Shown: piece by piece, positions 6,181 to 6,735 of the stretch | Layout of the letters: the number at the start of each line of letters is the position of its first letter | How positions within the stretch are numbered: position 1 is the stretch's first letter | Source: Pseudomonadota bacterium | GTDB lineage: Bacteria > Pseudomonadota > Gammaproteobacteria > Burkholderiales > Thiobacillaceae | Length of the DNA stretch: 6,735 nt | Direction: 5' to 3' | Assembly (NCBI GenBank): GCA_021802595.1 | Contig: JAJZRT010000207.1 | Location: 1-6,735, forward strand | Notes under the pieces: model-generated | What the model saw: only the letters and a program-made list of their open reading frames with translations | Told to the model about the DNA's origin: nothing | Databases searched by the model: none | Translations under genes and position numbers: made by a program

Positions 6181-6735
6181 CTACGCAGCTGAAGCCGAAA
6201 ACTCAAGGAACGCATGATGCAAACGTATTGGCATTGACTGCTCAGGACGTGCGTGCAAGCTCTGCCAAAACGGTCCGTCACTAACGCCGCTTGGGTCGAG
6301 GCGATCTGCTGGACGCGAAACCCGTTTCAAGTGAGCATTTACGCCATCGGCACATTCTGGCGGCGAACCGGAGAGCACGTAACCCACCATGAAGCCAACT
6401 GCATGGTTCTCCCCGTACTTCTCCTGGATGAATCGATCCATGCCCTCGACTACATATTCGCGGCATAAGTGGGTATCCAACCCGGCGATTCGTTTGCATT
6501 CGATGATCGCATGCGGGTCATGCTCGCCGAAGCGCAAAAAGATTTCGACAAACGCCAGCGGGATGTCGGTACGCCCGTCCGGCAGCACCACGCTGCTCTT
6601 GGATCGTGACTCAGTACCCGGCAGTACCCAAATCTGCTTATATGGCGAGTCCTTTGGAGCTTCTTTCTGCACACGGCGCATTCCGTCGCGCAAGCGCTCC
6701 GTTATTAGAACCTCGCCAGCATTGGCATTTATATC
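6181..6735 (-). CDS. PD-(D/E)XK-like nuclease domain protein, partial (5' end off the window)
   Basis: The frame is open from the window edge to a TAG at 6183-6181, giving 184 visible residues. TTG 6693 and ATG 6681 are possible internal starts, but coding-like sequence (DINANAGEVLITERLRDGMR) precedes them, so the true start is probably beyond 6735. The key signal is G-R-T-D57-I followed about 22 residues later by I-I-E79-C-K81, the D...ExK core of a restriction-endonuclease fold. After it come YVVEGMDRFIQEKYG, GFMVGYVLSG and the final IRLHHAFLEF, a conserved arrangement I associate with uncharacterised nuclease-like proteins near defence genes. It is the first visible gene of the leftward cluster, 68 bases before the HNH frame. 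Base composition looks lower in GC than the helicase genes. Nuclease activity is inferred from the motif. Confidence 0.7.
   Translation of the reverse strand, partial: DINANAGEVLITERLRDGMRRVQKEAPKDSPYKQIWVLPGTESRSKSSVVLPDGRTDIPLAFVEIFLRFGEHDPHAIIECKRIAGLDTHLCREYVVEGMDRFIQEKYGENHAVGFMVGYVLSGSPPECADGVNAHLKRVSRPADRLDPSGVSDGPFWQSLHARPEQSMPIRLHHAFLEFSASAA

Noticed and set aside
1..6735. A CRISPR array, tRNA or rRNA genes
   Set aside because: I saw no regularly spaced repeats beyond the short pair at 1789-1809, and no cloverleaf or ribosomal RNA sequence.

Overview
The window looks like the chromosome of a GC-rich Gram-negative bacterium, most likely a proteobacterium and plausibly a betaproteobacterium. 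The evidence is a NarX-type sensor N-terminus, a DUF2784 membrane protein, GC-biased codon use and two rho-independent terminators. I cannot name the species from the sequence.

Left part (1 to about 1714), ordinary chromosome. The N-terminal 220 residues of a nitrate/nitrite-type sensor histidine kinase (NarX-like) run leftward off the window. A 159-base divergent intergenic region with a perfect 14-bp palindrome and a 7-bp-arm inverted repeat separates it from a rightward gene for a small, charged, secreted protein with an internal 28-residue repeat. That gene ends in a hairpin terminator and is followed at once by a DUF2784 membrane protein gene. A long hairpin with A and T tracts on opposite sides, a probable bidirectional terminator, follows.

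Boundary (about 1715 to 1993). Read on the minus strand, positions 1729-1715 reproduce the last codons of guaA (GMP synthase; I-E-W-E-stop), but nothing upstream of them continues as GuaA. Next to this are a short inverted repeat and two 9-bp direct repeats (GGGTAT core on the minus strand). I infer that this is the distal attachment-site copy of a mobile island integrated in the 3' end of guaA, with the island extending rightward beyond the window.

Right part (1994 to 6735), a leftward co-directional gene cluster with the look of a nucleic-acid-targeting, defence-type operon. In transcription order it has: a partial PD-(D/E)XK-like nuclease gene (D...ECK motif, 5' end off the window); a short HNH endonuclease domain whose family-like reading extends upstream through an in-frame TAA; a Upf1/DNA2-like SF1B helicase; and a UvrD-like SF1A helicase with an N-terminal NERD-like region in which the expected catalytic E and K appear to be alanines. 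The last two genes nearly abut (2 bases apart), and the HNH and SF1B genes are 13 bases apart, so translation is probably coupled. I do not recognise this combination as a named anti-phage system. Its position just inside a candidate guaA island end makes it the most interesting part of the window.
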